NCBI RefSeq assembly: GCF_001955695.1
Contig: NZ_CP019236.1
Location: 2,232,001-2,296,000 of the forward strand
Direction: 5' to 3'
DNA length: 64,000 bases
From: Rhodoferax koreense
Lineage (GTDB): Bacteria > Pseudomonadota > Gammaproteobacteria > Burkholderiales > Burkholderiaceae_C
A model generated the notes under the pieces. It was not told where the DNA came from, did not search any database, and saw only the letters and a list, made by a program, of their open reading frames with translations. Both the position numbers and the translations under genes were made by a program. This document shows positions 47,274-59,685 of this stretch, in pieces. Every line of letters starts with the position of its first letter. The stretch's first letter is position 1.

Positions 47274-47436
47274 TTTGGGCCTGGCGCCGAGGGCGGTGCT
47301 TGTCTCCCGCGGCGGGCCGCCGCGCGGCCTGCAGTTTACGCAATGCGGCGGATGGCTGCAGGCCGCGTCTCGCCGCGGATCGTTGCCGCTCGGCAATGCA
47401 TACTGTAAGTGCATCCAGCCATGGTGATTTGCTCAC

Positions 47437-47442
47437 TACAAT
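47437..47442 (+). promoter_or_regulatory. Likely -10 box of parE
   Basis: TACAAT lies eight bases before the parE ATG at 47451, predicting a leader of only a couple of bases. No good -35 box at 17 bp. It is similar to the queG and coaBC starts in this window. Confidence 0.45.
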
Positions 47443-47450
47443 CCCGTCCC

Positions 47451-49445
<1,995 letters not shown>

Positions 49446-49486
49446 CGCGGTTCTCAGCACGCTCGCAGGTTCAGGAGATTGAAGTC

Positions 49487-50332
49487 ATGGGTTCAGGAAT
49501 CATCCATAAAATCAGCAGCTTGCGCAGGGTGGGCCTGTGTCTGTCGCTACTGTTTCTGCAGCAGGCGGCGATGGCCGACGTCTGGGGTTACATCGACGCC
49601 AAGGGCGTGGCGCATTTCGACACCCAACGTGTCGACGAGCGTTACGAACTGTTCTTCAAGGGCGGCGAAAGCTTCGACACCGCGCAGATGCCGCTCCTGT
49701 CCACCGGCCAGGCGCCCGTGATCGGCGCCGCGCCGCCGAAGCTCCTGGCGTTCTTCGACATCTCGCCGAGCTACAAGCTGGTGAAGCACCACTTGCGCGA
49801 GGCGGCTACCACCCATGGCATCGACTACGAACTGCTGCAGGCGCTGATCGTCACCGAATCGGGCTTCAGCAGCACGGCCGTGTCGCCCAAGGGCGCCGTC
49901 GGGCTGATGCAGATCATGCCGGCCACGGCCGAGCGTTACGGCCTGGCGGGCGACGCCAAGGCCAGCGTGGAGCAGAAGCTCACCGATCCCAAGACCAACA
50001 TCCGCATCGGCACCCGTTACCTGCGCGACCTGATCGCCATGTTCCCGGGCCAGCTCGATTTGGCCGTGGCCTCCTACAACGCCGGCGAAGGCGCAGTGCA
50101 GCGCGCCGGCAACCGCATTCCGAACTACAAGGAAACCCAGGCCTATGTGAAGACCGTGCTGTCCTTGTACAACGGCCTCAAACCGCCGGATGCCGTGGTC
50201 GAACTGCGCCGCCGGCCGCTGCGCGTGCGCATGGAACTCAATGGCGGCGCCGCCGGCCGCGGCAACCTGCCGGGCGGTCTTCCCGGCATCGCCAGCTCGG
50301 TGCTCGACGCCGTGCAGCCCACCGTGCGCTGA
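49487..50332 (+). CDS. Lytic transglycosylase (SLT domain)
   Basis: This 281-aa exported protein has an N-terminal signal (LCLSLLFLQQAAMADV). A short region with WGYIDAKGVAHFDTQ follows, then an SLT domain with catalytic Glu in LIVTESGFSSTA, GAVGLMQIMPATAERYG and ASYNAGEGAV. It cleaves peptidoglycan glycan strands, producing 1,6-anhydro ends. AGGAG precedes the ATG at 49487. A lytic transglycosylase between parE and parC is a layout I recall from related bacteria. Confidence 0.92.
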   Translation: MGSGIIHKISSLRRVGLCLSLLFLQQAAMADVWGYIDAKGVAHFDTQRVDERYELFFKGGESFDTAQMPLLSTGQAPVIGAAPPKLLAFFDISPSYKLVKHHLREAATTHGIDYELLQALIVTESGFSSTAVSPKGAVGLMQIMPATAERYGLAGDAKASVEQKLTDPKTNIRIGTRYLRDLIAMFPGQLDLAVASYNAGEGAVQRAGNRIPNYKETQAYVKTVLSLYNGLKPPDAVVELRRRPLRVRMELNGGAAGRGNLPGGLPGIASSVLDAVQPTVR

Positions 50333-50467
50333 GGTCTGCCCAGCTCTGCTTCGTTTCTTCGATCGCGGTGCCCGCCGCTGCGGTGGCGGCCTGGCCGTGC
50401 CGCAACGTGCCGGCGCCCGCCGTGTTTCCTTCTTTTTTTGTTTCCCTTTCGAGCGCCTCCTTTTGCC

Positions 50468-52927
50468 ATGAGTGAACAGACCATCCTCGATCTTCCCGAA
50501 GATCCGCCCGCCGACCTGCCGCCTACGCCACCTGCACCGCCTGCCGATCCGATGGTCAGCGGCCCGGGCGGCGACGGCGACAGCCTGGCCGGCTACGCCC
50601 AGCGCGCCTACCTCGAATACGCGCTGTCCGTCGTCAAAGGCCGGGCGCTGCCCGACGTCTGCGACGGCCAGAAGCCGGTGCAGCGGCGCATCATGTACGC
50701 CATGTCGCGCATGGGCCTGGGCTTTGGCGGCGCGAACGGCGCCACCGGGGCCAAGCCCGTGAAAAGCGCCCGTGTCGTCGGCGACGTGCTGGGCAAATAC
50801 CATCCGCATGGCGACCAGGCCGCCTACGACGCGATGGTGCGCATGGCCCAGGATTTCAGCCAGCGTTATCCGCTGATCGACGGGCAGGGCAATTTCGGCA
50901 GCCGCGACGGCGACGGCGCCGCGGCCATGCGCTACACCGAGGCCCGGCTGTCGCGCATCACCAATCTGCTGCTCGACGAGCTGGATGAGGGCACGGTCGA
51001 TTTCATCCCCAATTACGATGGTTCCTTCGAGGAACCCAAGCAGTTGCCGGCGCGCCTGCCTTTCAACCTGCTCAATGGCGCCAGCGGCATTGCCGTGGGC
51101 CTGGCCACCGAAATCCCGAGCCACAACCTGCGCGAGGTGGCCGATGCCTGCGTGGCGCTGATCAAGTCGAACGGCAAGCTGACCGACGAAGAACTCTTCA
51201 CGCTGGTGCCTGGCCCCGACTATCCGGGCGGTGGCCAGATCATCAGCGCGGCTTCCGACATCGCCGACGCCTACCGCACCGGCCGCGGCTCGCTCAAGGT
51301 GCGCGCACGCTGGAAGATCGAGGAACTCGCACGTGGCCAGTGGCAACTGGTGGTCAATGAACTGCCACCGGGCGTGAGCACCCAGCGGGTGCTCGAGGAA
51401 ATCGAGGAACTCACCAATCCGAAGATCAAGGCCGGCAAAAAGGCCCTGAGCACGGAACAGACGCAGCTCAAGGCCTCGATGCTGTCGGTGCTCGACGTGG
51501 TGCGCGACGAGTCGAACAAGGAAGCGGCCGTGCGCCTGGTGTTCGAGCCCAAGACCAGCCGCATCTCGCAGGCCGAGCTCACCAATGCACTGCTGGCGCA
51601 CACCAGCCTGGAGACCTCGGCACCGATCAACCTGACGATGATCGGCCTCGATGGCCGGCCCACCCAGAAGTCGCTGCGCCAGATGCTGGACGAATGGATC
51701 GCGTTTCGCCAGACCACGGTGCAGCGCCGGTCAAGGCACCGCCTCGACAAGGTGCTGGCGCGCATCCACATCCTGGAGGGGCGGCAACTGGTGCTGCTCA
51801 ACATCGACGAAGTCATCGCCATCATCCGTGCCGCCGAGGATCCGAAGGCGGCGCTGATCGAGCGCTTCAAGCTCAGCGAGATCCAGGCCGAGGACATCCT
51901 CGAAATCAGGCTTCGCCAACTGGCGCGGCTGGAGGCCATCAAGATCGAGCAGGACCTGAAGAACCTGCGCGAGGAACAGGGCAAGCTCGAGGAAATCCTG
52001 GGCAACCCGGCGGCGCTGCGTCGCCTGATGGTCAAGGAAATCGAGGCGGACGCGAAGATTTTTGCCGACGCGCGCCGCACGCTGATCCAGGCCGAAAAAC
52101 GCGCGGTGGTCGAAGTCAAGATCATCGACGAACCGGTGACCGTGGTGGTCTCGCAGAAGGGCTGGGTGCGCGCGCAGAAGGGTTGGGCGCGCGACCGTGC
52201 CGGCGCCAACGGTGCGGCGCCGGAATACAGCTTCAAGTCGGGCGACGGCCTGTACGGCGCCTTCGAATGCCGCAGCGTCGACACGCTGCTGGTGTTCGGC
52301 ACGGCCAAGGACAAGGTCGGCCGCGTCTACAGCATCCCGGTGGCGATGCTGCCGGGCGCGCGCGGCGACGGCCAGCCGGTCACGACCATGATCGACCTCG
52401 AATCCGGCACCCACGTCGCCCATTACTTCGCCGGCCCGGCCAGTGCCACGCTGCTGCTGAGCAGCTCGGGCGGCTACGGCTTCCTGGCCAACGTGGAGAA
52501 CATGCTCGGCCGCAACAAGAACGGCAAGGGTTTCATCACCGTGGGCGAGGGCGAAACCGTGTGTGCGCCTTCGCACGTGAGCGGCGGCAATGCCCTCACG
52601 GCCAACGGCCAGCCGCTGGTGCCGGCCACCCACGTGGCCTGCGCCTCGACCGGCGGGCGGATCCTGACCTTCGAGATCGGGGAGTTGAAGGCCATGGCCA
52701 ACGGCGGCCGCGGCCTGATGCTGATGGACCTGGAAGACAAGGACACGCTGGCCGGTGCGGCCGCCTACAGCCGCAGCGTGCGCATCGCCGGCACGGGCCG
52801 TGGCGGCAAGGCGCGCGAGGAGACGCTGGAAATCCGTTCGCTGAACAACGCCCGTGCCGTGCGTGGCCGCAAGGGCAAGGTGGCCGACCTGGGCTTCAAG
52901 CCGAGCCAGATCACCCGCGAGGAGTGA
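50468..52927 (+). CDS. parC: DNA topoisomerase IV subunit A
   Basis: This 819-aa subunit has an acidic, Pro-rich N-terminal extension, then [50 protein letters not shown], the catalytic Tyr in [11 protein letters not shown], and a C-terminal beta-pinwheel ([12 protein letters not shown]). The position corresponding to the quinolone-contact Ser80 of E. coli ParC is Gln, and Asp replaces Glu84. It forms topoisomerase IV with parE. A stem-loop of CCGCCCC/GGGGCGG follows its stop without a T-run. Confidence 0.95.
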   Translation: MSEQTILDLPEDPPADLPPTPPAPPADPMVSGPGGDGDSLAGYAQRAYLEYALSVVKGRALPDVCDGQKPVQRRIMYAMSRMGLGFGGANGATGAKPVKSARVVGDVLGKYHPHGDQAAYDAMVRMAQDFSQRYPLIDGQGNFGSRDGDGAAAMRYTEARLSRITNLLLDELDEGTVDFIPNYDGSFEEPKQLPARLPFNLLNGASGIAVGLATEIPSHNLREVADACVALIKSNGKLTDEELFTLVPGPDYPGGGQIISAASDIADAYRTGRGSLKVRARWKIEELARGQWQLVVNELPPGVSTQRVLEEIEELTNPKIKAGKKALSTEQTQLKASMLSVLDVVRDESNKEAAVRLVFEPKTSRISQAELTNALLAHTSLETSAPINLTMIGLDGRPTQKSLRQMLDEWIAFRQTTVQRRSRHRLDKVLARIHILEGRQLVLLNIDEVIAIIRAAEDPKAALIERFKLSEIQAEDILEIRLRQLARLEAIKIEQDLKNLREEQGKLEEILGNPAALRRLMVKEIEADAKIFADARRTLIQAEKRAVVEVKIIDEPVTVVVSQKGWVRAQKGWARDRAGANGAAPEYSFKSGDGLYGAFECRSVDTLLVFGTAKDKVGRVYSIPVAMLPGARGDGQPVTTMIDLESGTHVAHYFAGPASATLLLSSSGGYGFLANVENMLGRNKNGKGFITVGEGETVCAPSHVSGGNALTANGQPLVPATHVACASTGGRILTFEIGELKAMANGGRGLMLMDLEDKDTLAGAAAYSRSVRIAGTGRGGKAREETLEIRSLNNARAVRGRKGKVADLGFKPSQITREE

Positions 52928-53075
52928 AACCGCCCCTGCGGTTCGGGGCGGAGATGCCGTTGAATCGTCCGATTGGCGCCACTTTCGGGTGATTCTCTGC
53001 ATTGATCGCGTCTGCCCAAGGTGCTACCGTAACCAGGTGAAACAAATTTGCCTGTAGAACCTCGAGGGAGCACCC

Positions 53076-54875
53076 ATGAACTTCAGCAATCTGCGCATCG
53101 CGGCCAAACTGTGGGTGGCGGTCAGCGTCATCATCGTGGCGCTCCTGGCGTTGATCCTGTGGGCCGGCCAGCGATCCGCCCAGGTGCAGGACGAGAACAC
53201 CGCCACGCAGAAGCAGATGACCCAGCGGGTGGTTGCCGCCACGCGCTGGGTCGGCCTGACTGAGACCAATGCCGCGCGCACGCAATCGCTGATCCTCAGC
53301 AGCGAGCCGGCGGTGGAGGCGGCCTTCAAGGACGCGATCGCCGCCACCTCCAATGAAATTTCGCAGGTGCAGAAAAGCATCGAAGGCATGGGCCTGCGGC
53401 CGGCCGACATCGCGCAGATGGAGAAGATCGCGGCCAGCCGCAAGACCATGATCGACCTGCGCGGCAAGGCGCGCCAGACCAAGGCCGACGGCCAGGTGGC
53501 CGAGGCCACGGCCCTGATCAACACGCAGTACAACCCGGCGGTGAATGCCTATCTGACCAACCTGCGCGACTTCGTGAAGCTGCAGGAGCAGGCCGCCGCC
53601 GACGCCGACGTGGCCACGCTGGAGGCACGGGCCATCACCACGCGCACTTCCGTCGCGGCCATCGCCCTGATCGTGCTGGCGCTGCTGGCCGGCGCCTGGT
53701 GGCTGATCCGCAGCATCCAGCAGCCGCTGACCGAAGCCAACGGCCTGGCCGCGCGCATCGCCGAGGGCGACCTGAGCCAGCACGTGACATCGAACCGCAA
53801 GGACGAATTCGGTGACCTGCTACGTTCGCTGATGCACATGAGCCAGTCGCTCGGCCGCATGGTGCTGCAGGTGCGGCGCAGCACCGACAGCATCGCCACG
53901 GCCAGTGCCGAGATCGCCAGTGGCAACAACGACCTCTCCGCGCGCACCGAGCAGACGGCGAGCAACCTGCAGCAGACGGCGGCCTCGATGGAGCAGCTCA
54001 CCAGCACCGTGCGGCAAAGCGCCGACAACTCGCACGAGGCCAGCAAGCTCGCGGCGCGTGCCTCCACCGTCGCCGAGAAGGGCGGCGACGTGGTGCGCCA
54101 GGTGGTCAACACCATGGAAGACATCAACCACAGCAGCAAGAAGATCGCCGACATCATCGGCGTGATCGACGGCATCGCTTTCCAGACCAACATCCTCGCC
54201 CTCAACGCCGCGGTGGAAGCCGCGCGCGCCGGCGAGCAGGGCCGCGGCTTCGCGGTGGTGGCCAGCGAGGTTCGCAGCCTGGCCCAGCGCAGCGCGCAGG
54301 CGGCCAAGGAGATCAAGGGCCTGATCGGCGACTCGGTGGACAAGGTCGAATCCGGCGCGCGCCTGGTGAGCGAGGCCGGCACCACCATGAGCGACATCGT
54401 GCAATCGGTCAAGCGCGTCACCGACATCATCGGCGAGATCACCTCCGCCGCCACCGAGCAGAGCACCGGCATCGGCGAGGTGAACCAGGCGGTGAGCAAC
54501 CTGGACCAGATGACACAGCAGAACTCGGCCCTCGTCGAAGAAAGCGCCGCCGCCGCGCAGAGCCTGCGTGAACAGGCGGAGCAACTGGCCCAGGCGGTGG
54601 CGGTGTTCAAGGTGAGTGGCGGCCTGGGGCTCGATGCGCTGGCGGGCAGTCCGTCGGCGGCAGCGCGTGCGCCGGTGGCCCAGCCGGCTGCGTACAAGCC
54701 CCAGCCCGCGCCGACCCGCACGGCGGCATCGAAGGCCGTCCCGGCACCCACCACCATCCCACGGGCCGCGACGCGCAGCTCCGCTGCGCCGCGGGATGCG
54801 CTTTCACCGCCGAAACTGGCGGCGGCGAAACCGGTGGTTGCCGCAGGGGGCGAGGGCGACTGGGAGTCGTTCTAG
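53076..54875 (+). CDS. Methyl-accepting chemotaxis protein (599 aa)
   Basis: This chemoreceptor has TM1 ([20 protein letters not shown]), a four-helix-bundle periplasmic sensor of about 150 residues, TM2 ([19 protein letters not shown]), HAMP, and the signalling hairpin ([39 protein letters not shown]). A Pro/Ala-rich linker ends in GDWESF, which resembles the CheR/CheB-docking pentapeptide. A second receptor with the same design is at 16555-18315. The ligand is not known. Confidence 0.94.
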   Translation: MNFSNLRIAAKLWVAVSVIIVALLALILWAGQRSAQVQDENTATQKQMTQRVVAATRWVGLTETNAARTQSLILSSEPAVEAAFKDAIAATSNEISQVQKSIEGMGLRPADIAQMEKIAASRKTMIDLRGKARQTKADGQVAEATALINTQYNPAVNAYLTNLRDFVKLQEQAAADADVATLEARAITTRTSVAAIALIVLALLAGAWWLIRSIQQPLTEANGLAARIAEGDLSQHVTSNRKDEFGDLLRSLMHMSQSLGRMVLQVRRSTDSIATASAEIASGNNDLSARTEQTASNLQQTAASMEQLTSTVRQSADNSHEASKLAARASTVAEKGGDVVRQVVNTMEDINHSSKKIADIIGVIDGIAFQTNILALNAAVEAARAGEQGRGFAVVASEVRSLAQRSAQAAKEIKGLIGDSVDKVESGARLVSEAGTTMSDIVQSVKRVTDIIGEITSAATEQSTGIGEVNQAVSNLDQMTQQNSALVEESAAAAQSLREQAEQLAQAVAVFKVSGGLGLDALAGSPSAAARAPVAQPAAYKPQPAPTRTAASKAVPAPTTIPRAATRSSAAPRDALSPPKLAAAKPVVAAGGEGDWESF

Positions 54876-54999
54876 CCTCGGTCGGGGCAGCGCCTGCCGA
54901 AGGCTTCCGTCCTACGCCTTCAATGCGGCTTGGCCCACCGCGCGTGGCCGCCGCCGCTTCATAGAGTGAACTCCCGGCTCACGCCAACCAGGATTCACC

Positions 55000-56163
55000 A
55001 TGAAAGCATTGACTTACCAGGGCGCCAAGGATGTCCGGGTCGAAACCGTTCCCGACCCCGTCCTCCTCGCCGACGACGACATCATCCTGCAGGTGACGGC
55101 CACGGCCATCTGCGGCTCCGACCTGCACATCTACCGCGGCAAGATTCCGGACATGAAGGACGGGGACATCCTCGGCCACGAGTTCATGGGCGTGGTGGCG
55201 GAGACGGGCTCCGCGGTCACCGACCTCCGAAAGGGGGACCGCGTGGTCATTCCTTTCGTGATCGCCTGCGGACAGTGTTTCTACTGCAACAAGACGCTTT
55301 TCGCGGCGTGCGAGACGACCAATTCGGGCCGCGGCGCGATCATGAACAAGAAGTCGGCCACCCCCGGCGCGGGGCTGTTCGGTTACAGCCATCTCTACGG
55401 CGGCTACGCCGGCGGCCAGGCCGACTATGTGCGGGTGCCCAAAGCCAATGTCGGCCCGCTCAAGATTCCGGATGTGTTGAGCGACGAACAGGTGTTGTTC
55501 CTCTCGGACATCCTGCCCACGGGCTACCAGGCGGCGGTGAACGCGCAACTCGGGCCGGGCTCCTCCGTGGCCATCTTCGGTGCGGGGCCGGTCGGTCTGA
55601 TGGCCGCGCTGTCCGCCCGATTTCTGGGGGCCGAGAAAATCTTCATGGTCGACCACAACGATTACCGCCTGCGGTTCGCGAGCGAGACCTACGGTGTCAT
55701 CCCGATCAACTTCGACCAGGACGACGACCCCGCCGATACCATCCTCAAGGGGACTGATTTCCACGGCGTCGACGCCACCATCGACGCGGTCGGTTTCGAG
55801 GCCAAGGGCAGCGCCCTGGAAACCGCGCTGACCGCCATGAAGATGGAAGGCTCCAGCGGCAAGGCGCTGCGCCAATGCATCGCCGCGACACGGCGCGGCG
55901 GGGTGGTCAGCGTGCCCGGCGTCTATGCCGGCTTCATACATGGCTTCCTGTTCGGCGATGCGTTCGACAAGGGCTTGACGTTCAAGATGGGCCAGACCCA
56001 CGCGCAACGCTACATGCCCGAGCTGCTCGAGCACATCGGCAACGGCAAGATGCGGCCCGAAGTCATCATCACGCACCGGATGAAGCTCGCCGACGCGGCC
56101 CGGGCCTACGAGATCTTCGAGAAGAAGGAAGAGGACTGCCGCAAGGTCGTGCTGACCCCCTGA
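55000..56163 (+). CDS. Zinc-dependent alcohol dehydrogenase, formaldehyde-dehydrogenase-like
   Basis: This is a 387-aa medium-chain dehydrogenase. Catalytic zinc ligands are in [10 protein letters not shown] and DILGHEFMG. The structural zinc lobe has [15 protein letters not shown]. The NAD-binding loop is FGAGPVGLM. The long insertion after the lobe ([19 protein letters not shown]) is typical of glutathione-independent formaldehyde dehydrogenase-related enzymes. The substrate may be an aldehyde or alcohol. It is convergent with the small proteins of the Crp group. Confidence 0.93.
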   Translation: MKALTYQGAKDVRVETVPDPVLLADDDIILQVTATAICGSDLHIYRGKIPDMKDGDILGHEFMGVVAETGSAVTDLRKGDRVVIPFVIACGQCFYCNKTLFAACETTNSGRGAIMNKKSATPGAGLFGYSHLYGGYAGGQADYVRVPKANVGPLKIPDVLSDEQVLFLSDILPTGYQAAVNAQLGPGSSVAIFGAGPVGLMAALSARFLGAEKIFMVDHNDYRLRFASETYGVIPINFDQDDDPADTILKGTDFHGVDATIDAVGFEAKGSALETALTAMKMEGSSGKALRQCIAATRRGGVVSVPGVYAGFIHGFLFGDAFDKGLTFKMGQTHAQRYMPELLEHIGNGKMRPEVIITHRMKLADAARAYEIFEKKEEDCRKVVLTP

Positions 56164-56424
56164 TCAGGCAGGATTGCGCTGGCCACGCACGCGGGCCAGC
56201 GCCTCCTCGCGCGTGACCGGGCCGCTGTCACCGACGGCGGCACACAGGCCGTCCATGTGCATGAGCACCCGCGTGCCGCGCGAGATCACCGCGCCTTCCA
56301 GGATGTCGCCGGCCTGGACCGGTGGTCCCGCGTACTGGCAGAACACGGCGCACTGACCTTCACCGGTCTCGATGGCGAAGACCCCGCGTGCCGCGTCTGC
56401 GGCGATGACGATGCCCTTGGTCAT
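56164..56424 (-). CDS. Hypothetical small beta-rich protein
   Basis: This 86-aa protein (MTKGIVIAADAARGVFAIET) has alternating hydrophobic strands and Gly residues and looks like a small OB- or SH3-like barrel, but no family is recognised. No signal peptide. It lies 19 bases after the 74-aa gene and starts immediately beside the alcohol dehydrogenase stop. The order Crp, 74-aa, 86-aa on the minus strand suggests an operon. Confidence 0.72.
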   Translation of the reverse strand: MTKGIVIAADAARGVFAIETGEGQCAVFCQYAGPPVQAGDILEGAVISRGTRVLMHMDGLCAAVGDSGPVTREEALARVRGQRNPA

Positions 56425-56443
56425 CGGCCTTGCCCCTGCTGTT

Positions 56444-56668
56444 TCATGGGCTGGCTTCCACTTGGTCCTCGTCGGACCCGGCTTCGGACGGTTGCTCTTC
56501 CTTCGCCTGCAGGGCGGCTTGCCGCAGGCTTTCCGCTGTCTGCGCGGCCGCGTCCGCCGTCATCGTGACGGCCACGCCGTCGGGGCCGTCCAGCAGCACG
56601 AAGCCGTCTTCCACGCTGGCCCGCCCCGGCTGGGCACAAGGCTGGATGGCGGTGCGGTTTTCATTCAT
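56444..56668 (-). CDS. Hypothetical small acidic protein
   Basis: This 74-aa protein starts at ATG 56668 after GGAG and contains GFVLLDGPDGVAVTMTAD, a helix (AAAQTAESLRQAAL) and a very acidic tail (EEQPSEAGSDEDQVEASP). The LDGPDGVAVT core occurs in many small proteobacterial proteins (from memory). Its start overlaps the 3' end of the Crp gene by eight bases. Function unknown. Confidence 0.72.
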   Translation of the reverse strand: MNENRTAIQPCAQPGRASVEDGFVLLDGPDGVAVTMTADAAAQTAESLRQAALQAKEEQPSEAGSDEDQVEASP

Positions 56669-57413
56669 GGGAGCTCCAATCGGCGCCGATCGCACGGGCG
56701 GCGACTCGGCTGTCAAGGTAGAGGTAATCGGGCTGGAACACGCCGGCGGTGACCAGGCCGGGCAGGTCGTAGATCTCCACCTCTCCGGCGCGCACCGCGC
56801 ACAGGCCCATTTCCCGCAACTGGCGCAGGATCCGGTTGACGTGGACGTTTGTGAGCCCGCACACCTCGCCCAGGTCGGCCTGCGTCATCGGCAGCGGAAA
56901 GGATCTGCCGTCCGAAATGCCGATCGCCATCAGGCGTGCGTTCGTCTCGCACAGGAAGTGGGCCATGCGCTGCAAGGCGTTGAGGCTGGCATGGCGGTAG
57001 ATCCATTGGCGGTGCATTGCCGCGTCCAGCAACGTGCAGAACCAGAGACGTCTGACCAGCGATGGCTGCTCGGCCTGGATGCGCTCCAGCCCGCTGTGTG
57101 TGAAGACGGCCACGTTCACGTCCGTCAACGTGGCGACGTCATGGTCCAGCTTCTTCAGCGTGTACGCATGCAGGTCGACAAAATCGCCGGGCACGTGCAC
57201 CGCCACCAGATGCCGCCGGCCGTCGATGCTGTCGACGTGCCGGGTCATCAGCCCCTGCACCAGCAGGATGCTGATCTGGACCGGCTCGTCCTGGCGGACC
57301 ACGATCTGCCCGGCCGGCAGCGCACGTGTCGAGGTGATGGCGCCCTCGAGCACGGTGCGCTCCTGGATGCTCAATGCGCAGGTGCGGTGGCGAAGAATGT
57401 TTTGGCAAATCAT
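56661..57413 (-). CDS. Crp/Fnr-family transcriptional regulator
   Basis: This 250-aa regulator has an N-terminal cyclic-nucleotide-binding-like beta roll (residues about 20-130, LLVQGLMTRHVDSIDGRRHL) and a C-terminal helix-turn-helix (PMTQADLGEVCGLTNVHVNR). No N-terminal cysteine cluster typical of FNR is visible, so an oxygen-sensing iron-sulfur cluster is unlikely. The two small genes downstream overlap or follow closely. A role in stress or redox control is plausible given the dehydrogenase next door. Confidence 0.9.
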   Translation of the reverse strand: MICQNILRHRTCALSIQERTVLEGAITSTRALPAGQIVVRQDEPVQISILLVQGLMTRHVDSIDGRRHLVAVHVPGDFVDLHAYTLKKLDHDVATLTDVNVAVFTHSGLERIQAEQPSLVRRLWFCTLLDAAMHRQWIYRHASLNALQRMAHFLCETNARLMAIGISDGRSFPLPMTQADLGEVCGLTNVHVNRILRQLREMGLCAVRAGEVEIYDLPGLVTAGVFQPDYLYLDSRVAARAIGADWSSHE

Positions 57414-57564
57414 GGAATTCAGTTCTTCCCGTGACGATGCGCCTGAACCGCGACTTTGGCATTAACGCAGGTTAACTTTCCAGGCAATTTCTCGAAAGTC
57501 GCTCGGCGTGTGCATGAGCAAGAGGGCCGACCAGGCGTAGAAGCAGAGGGCAGGAGAGCCGCGT

Positions 57565-57750
57565 TCAGCGCCTGAATCTGCGCTTGCCGCGTGTGCGGCC
57601 CGGGCGGCGCCGGCCCAGCAGGCCGGTTTCGCGTGCGATCTCCAGTCCGGCGATGGCCAGGATGCACAGGCTCACGATGATGCCGTTGAAAGGGGGTGGA
57701 AACACCAATACGGAAATAGGCGCGAAGAGCACCAGGACGAGGGTCAGCAT
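57565..57750 (-). CDS. Small membrane protein with Arg-rich tail
   Basis: This 61-aa protein has two hydrophobic stretches (MLTLVLVLFAPISVLVF and NGIIVSLCILAIAGLEIA) joined by PPP and a tail with nine Arg and two Lys among the last 17 residues. The tail probably faces the cytoplasm. No ribosome-binding site is strong. A longer in-frame start exists, but the shorter form has the natural membrane start. Function unknown. Confidence 0.6.
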   Translation of the reverse strand: MLTLVLVLFAPISVLVFPPPFNGIIVSLCILAIAGLEIARETGLLGRRRPGRTRGKRRFRR

Positions 57751-58023
57751 GGCGCATTTATGCGCCCGGTGGGCGCTGGCCGCGGTAGGTGGTTTCCGAT
57801 GCCGCCTGTGAGGCGTGGACGCGGCGCGCAGACAGTGCACCGGTCACGGCGTTCGCCCATCAGTCGCAGGCCGACAGGAACTGCGGAATCGGCCTACAAG
57901 CCGGGCGTTCTGGTTGCGATAACTTCGATGCGTCCATGCCCCGCTGGATGAGATGGCGCCCCATCAGCGCCATCCGTCAAGCGAGGTCACACCCTGTCTC
58001 TCACACGTTGAAAAGAACCAACC

Positions 58024-58143
58024 ATGCGCAAACTCATCCTCACCGCGATCGCCGGCTATCTCTGGAAGAGATACATGGCCAAAAAGACGACGGCCAACAA
58101 GGCCACCGCACCTGCCCCAGGGATGGGCGCGCGCCGCTTCTAG
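58024..58143 (+). CDS. Tiny protein (39 aa)
   Basis: ATG 58024 to TAG 58143 encodes a 39-residue protein. It has a short hydrophobic helix (LILTAIAGYLW) followed by KRYMAKK and an Ala/Pro/Lys-rich tail ending GARRF. Similar small proteins with AIAGYLWKKY-type starts occur, from memory, in related bacteria. The upstream ribosome-binding site is weak (GAAAAG). Function unknown. Confidence 0.5.
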   Translation: MRKLILTAIAGYLWKRYMAKKTTANKATAPAPGMGARRF

Positions 58144-58156
58144 GGCGGCAGAGCGG

Positions 58157-58615
58157 TCAGGCGGCCACCTCCGCGATCAGCTCGATCTCCACGCAAGACC
58201 CCAACGGGATCTGCGCCACGCCGAACGCGCTGCGCGCATGCGAGCCCTTGGCGCCGAACACCGCGGCCAGCAGTTCGCTCGCGCCGTTGGTCACCAGATG
58301 CTGCTCGGTGAAGTCGGGCGTGGAGTTGACCAGCGACATCAGCTTGACGATGCGCACGACCTTGTCCAGGTCACCGACCGCGTCCTGCAGCGTGCCGAGC
58401 AGGTCGATGGCGACGTTGCGCGCCGCTGCCTGGCCCTGGGCGGTGTCGACGTCCTTGCCGAGTTGTCCGACCCAGACCTTGCCGTCCTTCTTGGCCAGGT
58501 GGCCGCTCAGGAACACGAGCGAGCCGGTCTGCACGAAGGGCACATAGGCCGCGGCCGGCACGGACACCGGTGGCAGGGTGATGTTGAGTTCTTTCAGTTT
58601 GTCGTAGACGCTCAT
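58157..58615 (-). CDS. RidA/YjgF-family protein
   Basis: This 152-aa cytoplasmic trimer-forming protein has the RidA fold with LVFLSGHLAKKDGKVWVGQL and SHARSAFGVAQIPLGSCVEIELIAE at the end. The Arg that binds the carboxylate in active RidA is present in this last region (ARSAFG). RidA deaminates reactive enamine/imine intermediates; other family branches have different activities. It is convergent with the 39-aa gene (13 bases). Confidence 0.91.
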   Translation of the reverse strand: MSVYDKLKELNITLPPVSVPAAAYVPFVQTGSLVFLSGHLAKKDGKVWVGQLGKDVDTAQGQAAARNVAIDLLGTLQDAVGDLDKVVRIVKLMSLVNSTPDFTEQHLVTNGASELLAAVFGAKGSHARSAFGVAQIPLGSCVEIELIAEVAA

Positions 58616-58681
58616 GGCAGGCTTTCTTGAAGGATCGAAACGGCGATTGTGCCGCCGTCGCAGACGTGGCGGCGAACGGCT

Positions 58682-59680
58682 TCAGGCGCCGGTGGACGGG
58701 CCGAGCTGTGTCTGGCTCTGGCTCTGGCCGCCCTGGTTCTGGGTTTGGCTTTGCATTGGCGCCGGTGGCTTGGGCACGTCGTTCATCGGCTTGCCGTCCG
58801 CGTCCAACGGCATCACGGTGACAGCCACACGCAGCGTATGGCTCGCGCCACCGTGGATTACGCCGCGGATCGGCGACACGTCCGAGTAGTCTCGGCCCGT
58901 CGCCAGGGTCACGTAGTCTTCGCCCGGCGTGCGGTTGTTGGTCGGGTCGAAGTCGCACCAGCCCTGGCCGCCGGGCAGGTCGGGCACATAGACCGAGGCC
59001 CAGGCGTGGGAGGCGTCGCTGCCGATCAGCCGTGGCTGACCGGGCGCGGGATGCGTCAGCAGGTAACCGCTGACGTAGCGCGCCGGCAGGCCCATGGCGC
59101 GCAGGCAGGCAACCATGATGTGGGCGAAGTCCTGGCACACCCCTTTGCGCAGCGCCAAGGCCTCCACCGCGGGCGTGTTGACCTCGGTGCTCTCCGAGGA
59201 ATATTCGAAATCGGTATAGATCCGCTCCATCAGGTCGTGCGCGGCCATCAGCAGCGGCACGCCGGTGCCGAAGCTCGGCCGCGCATAGGCGGCGAAATCG
59301 GCGTGGCGCGGCACGTAGGGCGAGGCGAAAACGAATTCGGCCGCTGGGTTGAAGCTGGCGCCCGCGCGGTAGCGGAAGCGTTCGCGTACGTCCTCCCACT
59401 CCATGCTGCTGTGCGGCGGTGGCGCCTCGCTGGTGACCACCAGGCTGTCCGCCACCACGCTCAGCGCGTCGTGCGAGGCCTGCAGCGAGAAGAAGGAGCG
59501 CATGTTGCCGTACACGTCGAGCGACTGTGTCTGCTGCGCGGGCGTCGGCGTGATCGTCAACGTGTGGCGCAGCAGCTGCTGCGTCGCTGTGGTCAAAGGC
59601 CGCAGATGCGCGATGTGCTGCGCAGTCTCCACCGGCGGCGAATACCGGTAGTGCGTCTCGTGCGTGATCTGCAGTTGCAT
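58682..59680 (-). CDS. Transglutaminase-like protein (bacterial transglutaminase N-terminal type)
   Basis: This 332-aa protein has an N-terminal beta-sandwich (MQLQITHETHYRYSPPVETA), then a papain-like transglutaminase fold with catalytic Cys in RKGVCQDFAH, His in SDASHAWASVYV and Asp in GWCDFDPTNN. The last 23 residues form a Gln/Ser/Thr-rich tail (QSQTQNQGG, QSQSQTQLG). Family members act as peptidases or amide-bond enzymes. Only five bases separate it from the ATP-grasp gene, so they are one operon. Confidence 0.92.
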   Translation of the reverse strand: MQLQITHETHYRYSPPVETAQHIAHLRPLTTATQQLLRHTLTITPTPAQQTQSLDVYGNMRSFFSLQASHDALSVVADSLVVTSEAPPPHSSMEWEDVRERFRYRAGASFNPAAEFVFASPYVPRHADFAAYARPSFGTGVPLLMAAHDLMERIYTDFEYSSESTEVNTPAVEALALRKGVCQDFAHIMVACLRAMGLPARYVSGYLLTHPAPGQPRLIGSDASHAWASVYVPDLPGGQGWCDFDPTNNRTPGEDYVTLATGRDYSDVSPIRGVIHGGASHTLRVAVTVMPLDADGKPMNDVPKPPAPMQSQTQNQGGQSQSQTQLGPSTGA

Positions 59681-59685
59681 CGCGT

